NCBI RefSeq assembly: GCF_037126465.1
Contig: NC_088201.1
Coordinates: forward strand, 64,564,879-64,628,878
Origin: Ornithodoros turicata
Taxonomy: Eukaryota; Arthropoda; Arachnida; Ixodida; Argasidae
Direction of reading: 5' to 3'
Length of the DNA stretch: 64,000 nucleotides
The notes under the pieces were generated by a model. It saw only the letters and a program-made list of their open reading frames with translations. It was not told the DNA's origin and did not search any database. Of the stretch, positions 21,650 to 35,100 are shown one piece after another (positions within the stretch are counted from its first letter, which is position 1; every line of letters begins with the position of its first letter). Position numbers and translations under genes: made by a program.

Positions 21650-21912
21650 TAGGTGGTATCGGACAGAGACTTGTAAAAAAGAAAGTTCGTCGATTGGTGC
21701 ACCTGTTCGCGAATTATTTAGCCCGGGGATTTAACTGAAACACCCGGTATACCCCGAGAACCAAAGAAGGGGCTCCTCCTTTTTGATTCCCAACACTCAA
21801 AACGGATAAAAAGAGGCATTGCTGTGTCCTGCTTAAAATCCGCTCTATACAGAGGTCATGCTATCATCAGATGCAGGCAGGGGTGGATCCATGGATTGTT
21901 TTGAGAGGGGGG

Positions 21913-22111
21913 CACCACATAGCACACTCTACACACTCCTAACCAACCATCATCACGAATGATATCGTTATCTGTCCTGATTTGTTGAAAACGGGAGGCG
22001 TACGCCTTTTTGTGACACTTATGCTGTTCATAATTGTCACAAAAAAGGCGTACGCCTCCCGTGATGGTTGGTTACGAGCGTGCTGTGCGGTGAAGTTCAT
22101 GTTTAAGAGTG
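21913..22111. mobile_element. Palindromic MITE, left end eroded
   Basis: It carries GATATCGTTATCTG, GGGAGGCGTACGCC and the inverse right arm ending GTTTAAGAGTG. The first about 12 bases of the left end are replaced. Same family as 12503-12749. Confidence 0.75.
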
Positions 22112-22781
22112 CAGTTATAGTCGTGACGATACTCACTCGCGTGTGGCCAACAACAGCTGTCCAGTTTTGACCCCCCCACCCCGCTTACATCGCTTTCTTT
22201 TGTATTTTCTTTTTCGCGCCCTCGGTCCTCTCTAATAAGAATTTTTATTTCCTCCTCACCACATTCGCTGTCCCCTTTCTCTCATGTACATTAGTATAAA
22301 TATCTCTACCAAGTGTTCAATGTATCGCACCTGATGAAGGACGGACTCCGTCCGAAAGCTTGTTTTTCAGTAAAATAAATGTTTCAATCTCTTTAAATAC
22401 TTCTTTTATTCACCCCTCTCACCGCCAAAAAATCTTGTACCCCACAAATTACCGACCAGAAAGACCGAAAACGTCACAAAAGCAGCACATACGGGCGTCA
22501 CCTCATGTGTATTTTAACAGGCTTTGCTTCTGGTGGTGGTGTTCTGTTCAGGCGTATGTTTACATTCTAGCTGCGATTCATTTGATACATCTTCCCCTTC
22601 ACCATAGTCGTCGAACACAGATAAAACAGCGACGAAGCAGGTAAGCAGGTAGCGAGGAACATCCAAATCTTTGTTGCCTTGACAATAAAAGCGAACACAG
22701 ACAACAGAACATGGAACACTCAAACTCTGTTGTCGTTCCAGAAACCGAAATTATAATTGCCTGGAGATAAAAGCCATTGGT

Positions 22782-22980
22782 GACCGGGGTTCGAATCGGG
22801 GCGCCGGCTGTGCTGTCTGGGTGTTTCTCCTGGGTTTTCCTCAGACGTTTAAGACAAATATCGGCACAGTACCCTGTGAAGGCGGCCCAGGACGCACGAT
22901 TCTCCCATGCGATAGTCGAGACGTTGCCCGCCTGAACGTCGCCGACTATTCGGCAAGCAGTTCCACCACCACCACCAGAC
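22782..22980 (+). mobile_element. SINE, truncated inside the tRNA head
   Basis: It starts at box B (GGGGTTCGAATCGGGG), then GCCGGCTGTGCTGTCTGG and the shared body (GGCCCAGGACGCACGATTC), and finishes in a CCACCACCACC tail. Confidence 0.8.
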
Positions 22981-23344
22981 CCACCTTGCTCATTGATGTC
23001 CCAGCGCTAGAAAATGCCAATCAATTGGTTTTGGGGTGGTCAGGTTTGCCTATTTCTTCATGAAAGAAGTACGTATCAACTGGCGAATGTCAGGCACGTA
23101 AGAACGACAGTGACGTCATTCCAGGACCGGCGTCTGCTGCTCGCCTCCGGGGTGGACAAGTTGGAAATTTGCAACTCCCCCCGCACTCCTGTTCTCTTGA
23201 GTTTCTATCTCTCTTCTGTCGTCCTAAAGCAGCTTCTTACTGCCCAAAAGGGGTCAACATCGGGCCCTGCATCATTCCTCTGAAATTTTACGTCAGCACA
23301 ACAGTGGATATGAGCGGTGTAGAAGCGTGGAGAGAGGAAGAAAC

Positions 23345-23730
23345 GAGTTGGAAGGCAGGGAGGTTGGTATGCGTCCGGGGCCAACTTCAGGGGGAATTGT
23401 GCCGCCGACATTGGTCTGGTAGGCCTGCCTGAACGCCCGGGAAAGACCTCACACAGAGCACGGTGGTAGGATTCCAGTCCTTCCAGTCTTTATCTTAGAG
23501 TCACCAGCAGGGCCGGCGTGAAGTGGGGGGGGGGGGGGGGGGGGTTACAGACGGCGATAAAGCCCCGGGTCTCTTCAGGGGGCCGCAGGACCCAAGGCCT
23601 CACACCAGGAGACGTGAGGAGGGGGGCAAGGGCAGGACTCATCCGGAGCCATCCTCGGGGACCGTAATTTCTCTCGCCGGCATGGTCACCAGCAACGAGT
23701 GAATGCTGTAACCACTTGGCCACCCTGCTG
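23345..23730 (-). mobile_element. Degenerate SINE pieces around a G-tract
   Basis: Bases 23365-23405 match the SINE body in reverse (CCAACTTCAGGGGGAATTGTG). Bases 23690-23730 read in reverse as a tRNA-like head (GGGTGGCCAAGTGGTTACAG). A run of about 19 G residues lies at 23525-23544. Copies may be nested or merely adjacent. Confidence 0.45.
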
Positions 23731-26700
23731 GTCGTCATAGCTAGTTCACCTTCACTCTCTCTTTTTCTTCTTTCTGAGTACAGGGAAAAATGTTGCGACA
23801 TTCTGGAGCTCGTATCTAGGCGATGTGATAGCTTTTCGTCCCCGTTGTTTTCTTCTCTTTTTTCTGTTACGGGTTAGCCGAGCAACTGTGTACAGGATGT
23901 GACGTAGAACGTCAGACTTTGGTATCGAGATATGATAATATAGATAAAAGAAAGAACTGTATTTTATTTCTTAGCCCTGTCACCCGTGAAAATACCTAAT
24001 TTTCTGTGGTTTTTTGGTCGTCACTTGTTGAAGCATCAAATTTTAGGTTAAAAAGAGATAGAAATAACTGTTCCCGTTGTCAACAAACACGTTTCTCGAC
24101 TTCTAATTAAATTTAAGCCAATTTATTGATGATCAAGCGCATATTTCCACGTGGCAGGTATTTGAACTTCTGAACTCATCCACGTCACCCACGTGATCGT
24201 CCCAGCTACTTTAGCGGATTTTTCACTAGATGGCAGAATGGACTTGCAAGCGGCAATCTTTTCGAGGTAACATATAACGCTTTTAAATGATATTTACGGC
24301 GTTATATAAGTAATAGCTTTCTGATTATGTACACCGTAACTTTCCGGCGAACATCAATGCGACGAAAAATGAGACAGTGACTTGTTATGCTATGTTTATT
24401 TGTAAAAAACTACTTGGGCGATGGGCCAGTTGGACACTTGCACATTGGCGAGCGCCATGTTGATAGGCGGTCGGTTTGCTTACCAGTTAAGTTCCTGTTA
24501 GGCCTAGTCTGCTAAGTGCAATAATTTGGTGAATTCTCAGCGTTTCTGCGGCCCAGGAAGTCTAGTAACCGTTCTTCGAGTACTCGGCCAGCAGGACATC
24601 TGTACGGTACTGTCATGTTTTCTGTTTGTTACGCAGCGGCTGGGATCTGTATGGTACTCTGTGGTCTGTACCGTCGGAATGATCTTTTCCACTGTTCATA
24701 TCGTAGATCGTAATTTTGTGTCAGATAATATGGCGGTATTCTCACTTCGACGCACAACAAATACAGGAATGTGTAGTATTCGCACAGGTACGGCTTGACT
24801 TGGGAGTAGCTACGCAGGTTTCGATCGCGAGTACTCCGCAGATGCGGTGCCGTGTGTGAGCCATCTAAAGGTGTCCAAATCCTTCCCAGGTATACTCGTT
24901 TGAATAACACATAGCTTGCGCCAATCAAATTACGCCGTCTATATGGAGAAGTGTCTTCTGTTTTCTATATCTGTACGTAAAAGGAAGGATATCGTTGTTG
25001 ACGATTTTCGGTCACTCCTCTGGTGTATCATGCGCGTAGGCCGCATTCTTGTATACCGTCTAGAATGAGTTTTAAGAATACTGCATTTAATCAGATTACG
25101 TTTTGTGGATGTAGTTTATCCCAGGACAATAGCGATGAGTAAACCAGTAGCGGTGTTTGCCGCCCACGCAGCATGTCTCTGTACCATCCGCAAAATGTCG
25201 TACCGTATTTCTCAATAAGTGGTGTTTTGTGTGAAGAGGTTTAATGGTTCTGTTTCCATAGCACTCCGTCGCTGCCACGTTTTCTTGCCACTATGTGACA
25301 CATCGCAGTGTAAGCAAAACTTTAGATGGTATGAAAGTGTTTCAGCCGGTGTCATCTTTATTATGAGTCACAATATCCTCTTGCAATGGGTCAGCGACAA
25401 CATTTTGGTACCAATTGCGTCTGTCAGGCGATGGAACGGTAGGGAAGATAGCAGGGAAATGTGTCATTTTTTTACTTCTACATTATCTTTGGTATGTGCT
25501 GTTTCGCCATGTTGCATAACTCGAAGCCAGTACACTAATGTTTGTAAAGTACACCATGGGAAAACTACATGTTCTTCTTTGCTCTATATCTTACGCTGAT
25601 GATTTCCTGTGTTTGAACTTCTGTCTACAGCTTGAAATGTTGAGTTCGAACTTGTCGGTAATTCAGCTGAAAAGCTGTTCTGAGCATCAGCCACTGTGTG
25701 TTCACAGAAGGCATCGGTACGAATGCGAAGCCTGGCAATGTTACAGTGCCCTGTACCTTCAAAGCACACTTGACTCACGCCATGTAATGTTAAGTAGCAC
25801 AAGTGAAACCAAATATCTTGCAAAATACAAAAATTTTGATTATTGGCTACACTGACACCCATAACTGCAGCCAAGGGTATCATAAGCATTAATATTGTTA
25901 ACCACTAACTTGTGGTTGTAACCTAACCCCACCTAAACTAACCTGTCTTCAATCTGTGTCCTGTGACAGCTGGTGCGCAAGTGTTATTGGACAGTCCCTG
26001 CATTTAAAAGCTCGAGGAGCTCTGGAAAGAATTTTTCAACGCTCATGCTCAAAAGATATAACTGGTCATTTGCCTTTTGTCTGCTCTCATCCACAATCAT
26101 CCTAGGTTGACACACAACGCTGCAGCCTGCGTCATTTTTCTACCCCAATGTAATGTGCAACCTGCTGCTCATATGCAAGCGAGTTTGTATTAGTTACAAG
26201 AGCTAGACTGTCATAACAGAAACAAGGATGGGACAAGCATCTCACTGGCCATGTTAATTCCTGTTAAATTATAATTTGCATGGTGTATACATGTATTGCT
26301 TACCACTGCAGAGTTGCTTTTTAGAAGCTAGGAAAGATCTGGGTACTTTATATGTAGTACCTTTGTTACGTTTCAGTCATTGTCTGTGAACACAGCTGTT
26401 GTTAAAGGAGCAGTGAAACAACATACAGGATTGCTCAAGACTCTGCTTAATCAATCCAGCAGACCATCAAGGGAAGCCATGCAAAATATTTTCCCCGAAC
26501 AGCGTCTTACCGCAGCACAATTCACGAGAGCTCCCTTCAATTTAATTCCATTTACAAGAACACCCTGAAAAACCAGCCTTGTGCAGAACAGCGTGACCTC
26601 GGAGGTGAGGCCCAAAACGTCAGGCTTGCTGGTAACACATTAGAAAAACTTGGGAGTGCAGAAATTGCAGGGATGTAGAAGAAACAGAGAGAGACAAGGA

Positions 26701-28480
26701 CAGGCACTCTGTGCCTGTCCTTGCTGACATGTGTGTGACGTGTTTGTGAGCATGACATCCAACAACATCCAAATGTTATTTATGCTTTAACATTTTCAGG
26801 CACTCTGTGGCCGTGCTCGTCTCTGTGTGTTTCAGATGGTGATATACTAATAGATCAGTGGCTCCCACACTTCGCCGCCCCGCGGCCCATAAAAATATAG
26901 ACTGCCCCGTCGTGACCCTCCCTCCCAGTTTCCCTTGTCGCGATGCCGGACATCTTCCGATCTCGGCGCATGAATGTTAGCCAAAATGATACACTGACAT
27001 TTTATTGGAGTTACATTCATAGCGAGTTCTCTGGGCCAAAAAGTCTTGCACAACGGCATGCTGCACAATAGCATGTTTCGCTCATCGACAACGCATGCGA
27101 AATGGTTTTCTTAGATAATTCGAGAAGACACCCCTGCGCGGTGCCCCACGAAGGCTAGGAGCGTCTGTGTATGCCGCGATAGACGCAGATGCTGTGGCCT
27201 TTAGTGGGAGTGAGTGGACATCACGACATAGATTTTGGCCCTCGTGCACAAGTGAAAGCGAGACCGTGTGATGCGTCAAAAGCGTCGCGTACCCTGCATG
27301 CAAGCGCATTTATGAGAAACCTCCAGGCCTACTGCCACGGGCTTCCTGGTAACGCAGAATAGCGGGTATGGCGTGGTATTTTTTAAAATTTGTGGGCCGC
27401 TTCGCGACCCCTCTCGCAACGTGTGTCGCGACCCCCAGCCCACAGCTTGGGTACCACTGTAATAGATAATAAGCTACTAAGGTAGTAATAGATAGTAAGA
27501 CAATAAGGGTGTGTTCTAGTAATATACGTATGAGAAGCCGTCAAACTGGACAGCTAGGTCGACATCTCAGGGGAGCAGATTTCTAAAAGACTGCGCCACG
27601 CCCCCCATCTGTCAGACGACACAGGAACTACACCCTGCGCCTCATTAAAAGTCGCAGTCTGTCATTTAACGCTGAGATATCAGTATGTGCGACCTATAGT
27701 TAAACACTGCAAACTCACAAGATGTGGAAATTTCGATATCTGCAACGCGCGTGACAATTTCCGTGGATGCTCTCAGCTAGTCTACACAGCTAGTCTGCAT
27801 CGGTGCGGATGAGACGAGGTGTCTTACCAGCAGCCTAGGTGAAAATTTGAAAGAGACTCGACATGGCGGCGCTTCTGGTTAGACTACCATGAAGCTGTCT
27901 AACCAGGGTATTGGAACACGCCCTGAGCTAGTGTTTCTTAAAAAGATAATAGAACACATACTGAGCTCTCATGATGTAAATTTTTCCAAAATAATCCCTT
28001 CAACCTCGCACACCAGCATGCTTTTGGTGTGGAACTCAGATTGCACTAATGATAAATGAAAGACGTGCCCTCGCTGTCCTCCTTTTCTTCCTTGGACAAC
28101 CTCATGTTGCTTACAGTGCTCTGGAGCTAGCTGGAACTACCACATGCATTGGAGAAGAATGGCTGCCTTGGTGTCTTCTGATTTGACATTGGACACTTGC
28201 TCATCATTTCCAACCTATACTGTGGTTCTGGCCACGTCGCATCAGTTAGTCGTTGGGAAATGTAGGCGTCATACCACTGGTTCTGTTTGTGAGCATCTGT
28301 TTCTGTTGACCACCTCCTCCTTCCTATGTTCATATGCATCTTTGTGGGAAGCACATTTTTCCAGAATATTGTAGGAAGTATCCTGAACAGTATCAGAATG
28401 CAGGGTCTAGTCTAGACGACGCACCCAGCGTCCTTGTCACAGAGCTCAGTATCACTCTGCAGAAACTATACTGTAAATGC
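23731..28480. other. No host gene recognised
   Basis: This 4.7-kb stretch has frames of at most about 125 codons with no known signature. Bases 26696-26724 form a near-perfect hairpin (CAAGGACAGGCAC-TCT-GTGCCTGTCCTTG). Bases 26860-27450 contain pieces resembling a G/C-rich 'GGCCGC...CGACCCC' repeat with inverted edges (GGCTCCCACACTTCGCCGCC near 26869 and GGGTACCACTG near 27452), possibly a hAT-like element. Not called. Confidence 0.4.
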
Positions 28481-28499
28481 AGCGTCGAGGAAGCAAGGG

Positions 28500-28600
28500 A
28501 GTTGCTCATGAGACCGGCAATGACGGGCAACCCAGAAGATGTGTGTTCGAGTCCTACAGCTGGCTACCCTTTTCAGTAACTTCCTTCTTTCGTTGCTCAT
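28500..28600 (+). repeat. Degenerate tRNA-like repeat
   Basis: CCCAGAAGATGTGTGTTCGA and GTCCTACAGCTGGCTA followed by TTTCAGTAACTTCC match the T-arm, acceptor arm and 3' flank of the two tRNA-like repeats at 63280 and 63816. The D-arm side is not recognisable. Confidence 0.6.
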
Positions 28601-30267
28601 GAGTATTCCTGTTAATCCGAGATCGAGGGACATAGGGGACGAGATGGATGTCACATTCTGTTGTCATTCATGTTCCTCACTTCCAGGGTTTAATGTGAAT
28701 GAACAGTGCATTGTTTGTTTCACCTTCAGTGATACCTCCTTTACTTTTGAGACCAGACAGTTATGAGTTCCATTATTTTTTTTCCCCCACTTTTCTTTGT
28801 TCTCTACTTTTTGCTTACGTTGCTTACTGCATGTCAGTGACAGCGGAGATGCATGTCGTTTATCATGCTGAATTTGTATTGGCCTTTGAACACTCGCCAC
28901 ATAAGCTGTTTTGGGAAAACAAATCTTTGTTTCTTATTGATGGCATTAACATTAATATCTTTTATGACCATTGCTCGGTTTGTTCAGTAATGAGCTGCCT
29001 CACTAGACCGTGGGCTAGTTTACCTATTCCACCCAATTCACCTGATTAGTTCACCTATACGAATCACACTTATTTGGCCTACATTACTTAACCACATACG
29101 GAATTGTCGGAAATGGAACTTATTCAAATTGACATTTCAAGTCATTTCTCTCTATCAGCCAGCCCCAAAACTCACTATTGTAAGTGAGAAACAGACGAAG
29201 TCTGTACCTTTTAGTGCTCAGAATTTTGTTCGTAATGCAGACAACACTGACTCGGGTACCATTTTCAATATCCTACATGAGTCGCCGATACTTACGACAT
29301 ATTTGCTGAATGTGTGAACTCAGCCATCAGAACTAACACTCTTGGAACAAATGTCTTTCTTCCAGAACCCCGAGGATTACTCAGCATTTAAAATTCATAA
29401 AGGAAAAGCATAATCTTGAGGGGGAAATAGTAAAAGGAGTCCTTTCAGGTTAACTCTTAAGAAATTGCACTTTAGTCGGGGTACTTGTCCAGGTTAATTA
29501 ATCATGCCAAGAGATACTGCTGTAAATCACAGTTTATGCCCTGTACAAGTGTTAATGCTAAGTGGAAAGTCAAACTAATTACTACTCAATCTGTACTATG
29601 CTTTGGTACATCCTCAGTTTCCATACCGTGTCTCCATATGGGGACTTACCTTGAGATCACATCTGTGCATGCTCGATGCTGCACAGGACAGGGCTATCGG
29701 GATCCAAAAAGTGCATCACTGATCATAAGATTCTGTCTGCATAATCATTTTTGCATGGCACTCAACTTTCTAATGCACAAAATTTTCAGAAACAGTAAGC
29801 AGCCTGGTTAGTAATATTTATGCAGCACTGTATGCTTAAAATTTCATTTGCCTGATCAAAACAGAAAGAAGGCAGAAAAGTCTCATCACTGACCATGTGA
29901 TTTTCTGTCTGCTTTCGTCCCTAATTACCTTAGCTTGTCACACAACATTGTAATCAACAACATATTTCAAGAAAATTAAGCACATTTGTGACACATGTAC
30001 AAGTGGCTTCTGTAACATATTTTTTAAATTTCAAACACCCTATCAAAACAGAAAGCAGATGGAGAAGTTGTATTGCTGACCCTGTTATTTTTTTGTCTGC
30101 TTTCATCCGTAATTACCTTTGCTTGTCGCAGACAATTCTAATCAACGATACAAAGGAGGGAAGAACTTTAGTAACACATGTTCAAGTGTCTTATCTAACA
30201 TCATCACCATCTTTGGCCAATAGTTGTCCTCGTGCCTTAAAAATCCAAAACAAACAAACAAAATCAC

Positions 30268-30480
30268 CAGCGGCATGGCCGAGCAGGTTAAGGCGTCCTG
30301 CTCGGTGGTGGTACCCAAGGTCGTGCTGAAGACTGGGAGGTGGTGGGTTCGAATCCTACTACTGGCTGTGCTGTCTACTAGCCCCCCTTCCATCCCTCAC
30401 TCCTTCCTGCTGTCCTCTCTACATCTGTCTGCGTCTGTACGCCGCTCGTAGCCACAGTTGCAATGCGGGGCTAACACGGA
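30268..30480 (+). mobile_element. SINE inside the satellite array
   Basis: The head is CAGCGGCATGGCCGAGCAGG with TTAAGGCG (box A) and GGTTCGAATCC (box B), then CTGGCTGTGCTGTCT. The middle of the body is deleted compared with the 36942 copy. It ends with CACAGTTGCAATGCGGGGCT and an A-rich tail. The words ATCTAACATCA at 30191 and about 30499 may be a target duplication, though that word also belongs to the satellite. Confidence 0.8.
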
Positions 30481-30710
30481 ACTAAAAAAAAATAAATGAT
30501 CTAACATCACGTTTTGAAATTGAAATGTACCTATCAAAACAATGTCAGTGGAAAAGTCACGTCACTGACTGTATGATTTTCTGTCTGTTATCATCCATAA
30601 TTATTTTAGCTTTTCACACAACATTCTAGTGAGCAAAATATTCCAGGAAAAGGAATCACATTTTTGTGACACGTGCAAATGTCTTCCGTGACATAGTTCT
30701 AAAATTCTAA

Positions 30711-30971
30711 TGGACCTTTTTTACATACGCGCCGTATCCTAGCGGCTCTCCAACGAACCATGCTCATCGCGCGTCAAAAAAAAAATCCACGTGGGTAGCA
30801 CAAAGGACCGAAACTGGTCCGGAGTGGGGCCAACAAGCTCTGGCTATTCGCGCGGTCTCCCCACTGGTCCCCACTTCTGTCGTCCCCATACTACGCCATC
30901 TAGTGTAGGCGGAGATAGTCCTCCCCGGCGCCTCAAGGTCATACGCATAGGCCATTGTGAAAAAGGTCCAT
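30711..30971. mobile_element. Small TIR element in the satellite array
   Basis: The ends AATGGACCTTTTTTACA and TGTGAAAAAGGTCCATT are inverse of one another and flanked by TA-like dinucleotides. The interior is GC-richer than the surrounding satellite. Non-coding. Confidence 0.7.
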
Positions 30972-31866
30972 TACCCTATCAAAACAGAAAGCAGGCAGAA
31001 AAGTTGCATCACTGACCATGTGGCTTTCTTTCTGCTTTCAGCCATAATTATTTTAGCTTGTCATAACAATATTCCAGTTAGCAAACTATTCCAAAAAAAA
31101 CCTTTGTGACATATGTGCAAGTGTCTTGTAACATCGTGTGTCTCAAAAATTCAGTTATGCTATCAAAATTGAAAGCAGGTGGAAAAATCATGTTGTTGAC
31201 CGTGTGATTTTTTTGTCTGCTTTCATCCTCAGTTATTTCTGCTTGTCACAGCAACATTCCAATCAACAAATCATTCAAAGAAAACGCACACTGACTTGCG
31301 ACAAATGTGTAAGCGACTTGTTATGTAACATCATATACCATATTTTCTGCTGTATAACGTGCATGTTATACATGGTAAAAAGCGCGGTTGTGGCATCGGT
31401 TGCTTCATTTGTGATTTGCGTCACGAACGATGGAACGGATGAATCCTGTTCCATTTGTGTTGGTTTCAAGTTAATGGCATCTTTCATTCTGCAAGGAGAA
31501 TTTATTTATTTATTATTTATTTATTACAATATTTATTGATCACGTTTAACATAGCAGTTACTAATTCGTTTTAGTGCCATTGGGGAAGTTGGGGAAAACG
31601 GGATGATAGTCGACGAGCATGATTACACCAAGAGTGGACAGAGGTATCAGACAGAAGTAGCGAAGCGGATCCAGGAATCACGGGACGCTGCCGAGGTGTC
31701 TGTAATTCTGAACTCATGTGAGATGACTGGCGTTGCTGAGAAGGAATGGGAGACAGAATAATAGAATTTTTCTTTTTTCAACCAACCAACCAACCAGAAC
31801 AGGCAAAAAAAGAGAAACGGAGAAACCTAAAATGTTGAACTGGGCCTGTTTGTCCTACTCCATTCA

Positions 31867-32136
31867 GTGCTAAAAGTGCTAAAAACACACAGAAAGAATG
31901 AGACACACAGGTTACGCACTAACAACAAAGGTTCATTCGCGGACACAAATCGCTTAAAACCGCAGAAATTCCCTCTCCTTGTCTGTTAGTCCAAACAGAA
32001 GGTTGTGTCAGCAACATGTCGATTGGCCTAACGGAATTTCTGTGTGGTTTTAAGTCATTTGTGTGAATAAGCCTTTGTTGTTAGTGCGCTGCCTGTGTGT
32101 TTTGTCCTCTCCGTGTGTTTTTATCGCTTTTAGTAC
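31867..32136. repeat. Fold-back, ~110-bp arms
   Basis: The left arm (from GTGCTAAAAGTGCTAAAAAC) and the right arm (ending GTTTTTATCGCTTTTAGTAC) are imperfect inverses through CACTAACAACAAAGG/CCTTTGTTGTTAGTG and AAACCGCAGAAATTCC/GGAATTTCTGTGTGGTTT. Loop about 60 bp. It interrupts the satellite array. No target duplication is evident. Confidence 0.78.
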
Positions 32137-35100
32137 TCCGAACAGAGAACGATGACGAGACCGATATTTGCTATGACTCCTGCTCTGTCTGATCAGAGTT
32201 TGAATGTCCCGATTAAACATTGTGTCAGTCATAAAGTCATTGCACATGGATTACTGTGGATACTAACTGCAATGTAGAGATTACAGCTTTTGTTGGCTAT
32301 CAGTGCCGGTACTTTCACCTCCGCGGTGCGCGTCATGTATTGATGTGTGTGATACACCACAGGCATTTTTTAAATTCTGCTAATTTTGGAGGGTATGTAT
32401 CATGCATCAGTGTGCGTTACACACTGTTAAACTATGGTATTCCATATTTTTGGTACCCTGTTGAAGGAGAAAGCAGGTGGAGAAGTCACATCACTGACCA
32501 CGTGATTTTTTTTGTCTGCTTTCCATCCAAAGTTATTTCTGCTTGCCGCAGACAATTCTAACTAACAAAATATGTAGAAAATGTGCAGCACCTTAGTAAC
32601 ACTTGTGCAACTCTTGTATGTAACTCAGTGATGGGGCTGCTGCGCCATTTGCGCCAAAAAGCGGATCCTGCTACAAGCTGCTACTAACGCGTGTTTTTCT
32701 GACTTATTGCACCATGTTTGCTCCAAAAGGGACTGCCGGACGTGCAATAGAGGTGAAAACGAAACTGAAACTTGTACGGTTGCTCTTTCCGTTGTGGTGA
32801 TGCTTCTCCGAAGAATCGTTCCGTGGTATCAGCAGGCCCCAACAGCTCTCTGTGGAGCCCATAGTTTGAAATAATGCACACAACATTCGGAACATGACCA
32901 ATGGAAATACGACTTAATGCATGCCAGTCGACCAATCAGGAGCCTTCCCGTTTGGCTCGCATTTCGGCCGGTCCTGGCTGTGATCGACTTGTACTGATTT
33001 TCACGTCTGACACCCAATTATTCGGTATTCTAAAATAACTAAAGCAATGGCATCTTTTTTATACCTCATATTTGATTGAAAGGCCTGACATGTGTTCACC
33101 GTGCATACAAAGAGACTTATGTAGCTTAAAGAGACACTTTATAGAGACACAGTATACACATTATACAGAGACACTTAGAGACACATGTAGCAAAGTTCTA
33201 ACTTGCAAAGTGATACACACTATCTAATTCCTAATAAAGAATGAGTCTCATGAGTGCATATGATTTGGTGTACATAATTTCATGCGCGTAATCCTGCCTT
33301 CTTTGTCACCGTATTCGAAATGCGACGGCACTCGAATGTGTTCCTCACGCTCCAACTCTTTCAAACCTTGAAGCCCTGTGAAACTGTAAGAAATGATACT
33401 TCTAGCTGTATGTTCTAATGTTTCATGTAAAATAGAGTGCTTTGTCCTTTCTCTTTCCTATGTTTTTTGCATTGGAACGTTTTCTATTTAGTTGCATGAT
33501 AGCACACCAGGCTAGTGCTTTACGTAATCATATGCGAACAAGTTTGTGACGTACAACAGTGCTTACACCATATGCAAGGAAATTAGGAGTTGGTATACTC
33601 TGCTCAATGGACTGTAAAAGCTGCTACAAAACAGGATTTTTACTGTTCCAAGAGCTGCTCGAGGCAGCAGCTTGTCAGTTCCGTCACTGGTAACATTGCA
33701 TTTTGAAAATGTCAAGTACCTTGCCAAAACCGAAAGCAGGTAGAAAAATTACATCACTGACCATGTGATTTTCTGCCTGCTTTCCACCCCTACTATTTTA
33801 GCTGGTAGCAACAACATTCTAATCAACAACATATTCCAGCAAATGTAGACACCTTGGTGATGCATGTAAATCTGACTTGTTCTTCATGATTTTGTCAAAA
33901 CAGAAAGCAATTGGAAAAGTCACATCACTGACCACATACGATTTCCTGTCTGCTTGCATCCATATATATATATCCACACACATATATGTATATGAATGAA
34001 AAAAAGCCATTCAAGAAGCAAGTAAATGACACTAGACGTGTTTGAAATTCAAAATTACAGACATCTTAGTGGCGCACACATGCGACTTGTGTAATGTCAT
34101 ACATATGGAACTTCATTTACCCAATGAAAATGGAAAGCAGGTCCAAAGCTCACATCTCTGACCATGTGATTTTCTGGCTGCTTCATTCATAATTATTTTA
34201 GTTTGTCATTAGCAGCATTCTAACCAAACAAATATTCCAAAAAGCCCCTTACTGATGCTTGTGAAAGTGGATTGTATAACACAGCGTCTTTAGAATTTGT
34301 TATATCAGGGGAGAAAAAAGGCGGAAAAGTCACATCACTGACCATGTGACTTTCCGTCTGCTCTTGTGCATAATTATTTCAGCTTGTCACACATTCTAAT
34401 TAACAAAACATTCCAAAAGCTATAAGCACCCAAGTCATACATATGTCACTTAGTGGCATCACATTTAAAAAAGTATTCAGTTACTCAATCAAGGCAGAAA
34501 GGAGTCGGGAAAGTCACGTTGCTGACCACGTGGTTTTCTGTCTACTTTCACTCAGCTATTTTAGCTTTTCACACACAAGTCTTATCAACCAAATTTTCTG
34601 AAAACAGTGAGAACCTTAGTAATCGTGTGCAAATGACTCGTGCAACATTATAATCTGAAATTTCACGTGTGCTATCAAAACAGAAAAGCGTAAGTGTCTT
34701 GTCATCAACAATGTGGTTTTTCAGCTACTTCCATACATCATTATTATTTAGCTTGTCGCATGATGCTCTTTGTTGTTGAACCATTAAACGTCAAACATAA
34801 ACATCAAACATAAACATGATGCTCTAATCAAACAAATCTTCCAGTGAAAAGCACATGTACATTCATGTGACATTGTAACGGTTTTTTCAAAGGTTTCTGT
34901 AGCCTATAAAGACACAATTGTCGCGTCACGGACCACGTGGTTTTTCGTTTGCCTTCATCCAGAATTATTTCATTCTGGTACACAACATTGTGTTAACCAG
35001 TTTTTCTCAAATCAGTGAAGGCCGTGTCACATTACGACTGTGCAATGACGATATCTGGCCAACATTGTGGGCGAAGCCGTTTTTGTTGGAGTCGGCCGTG

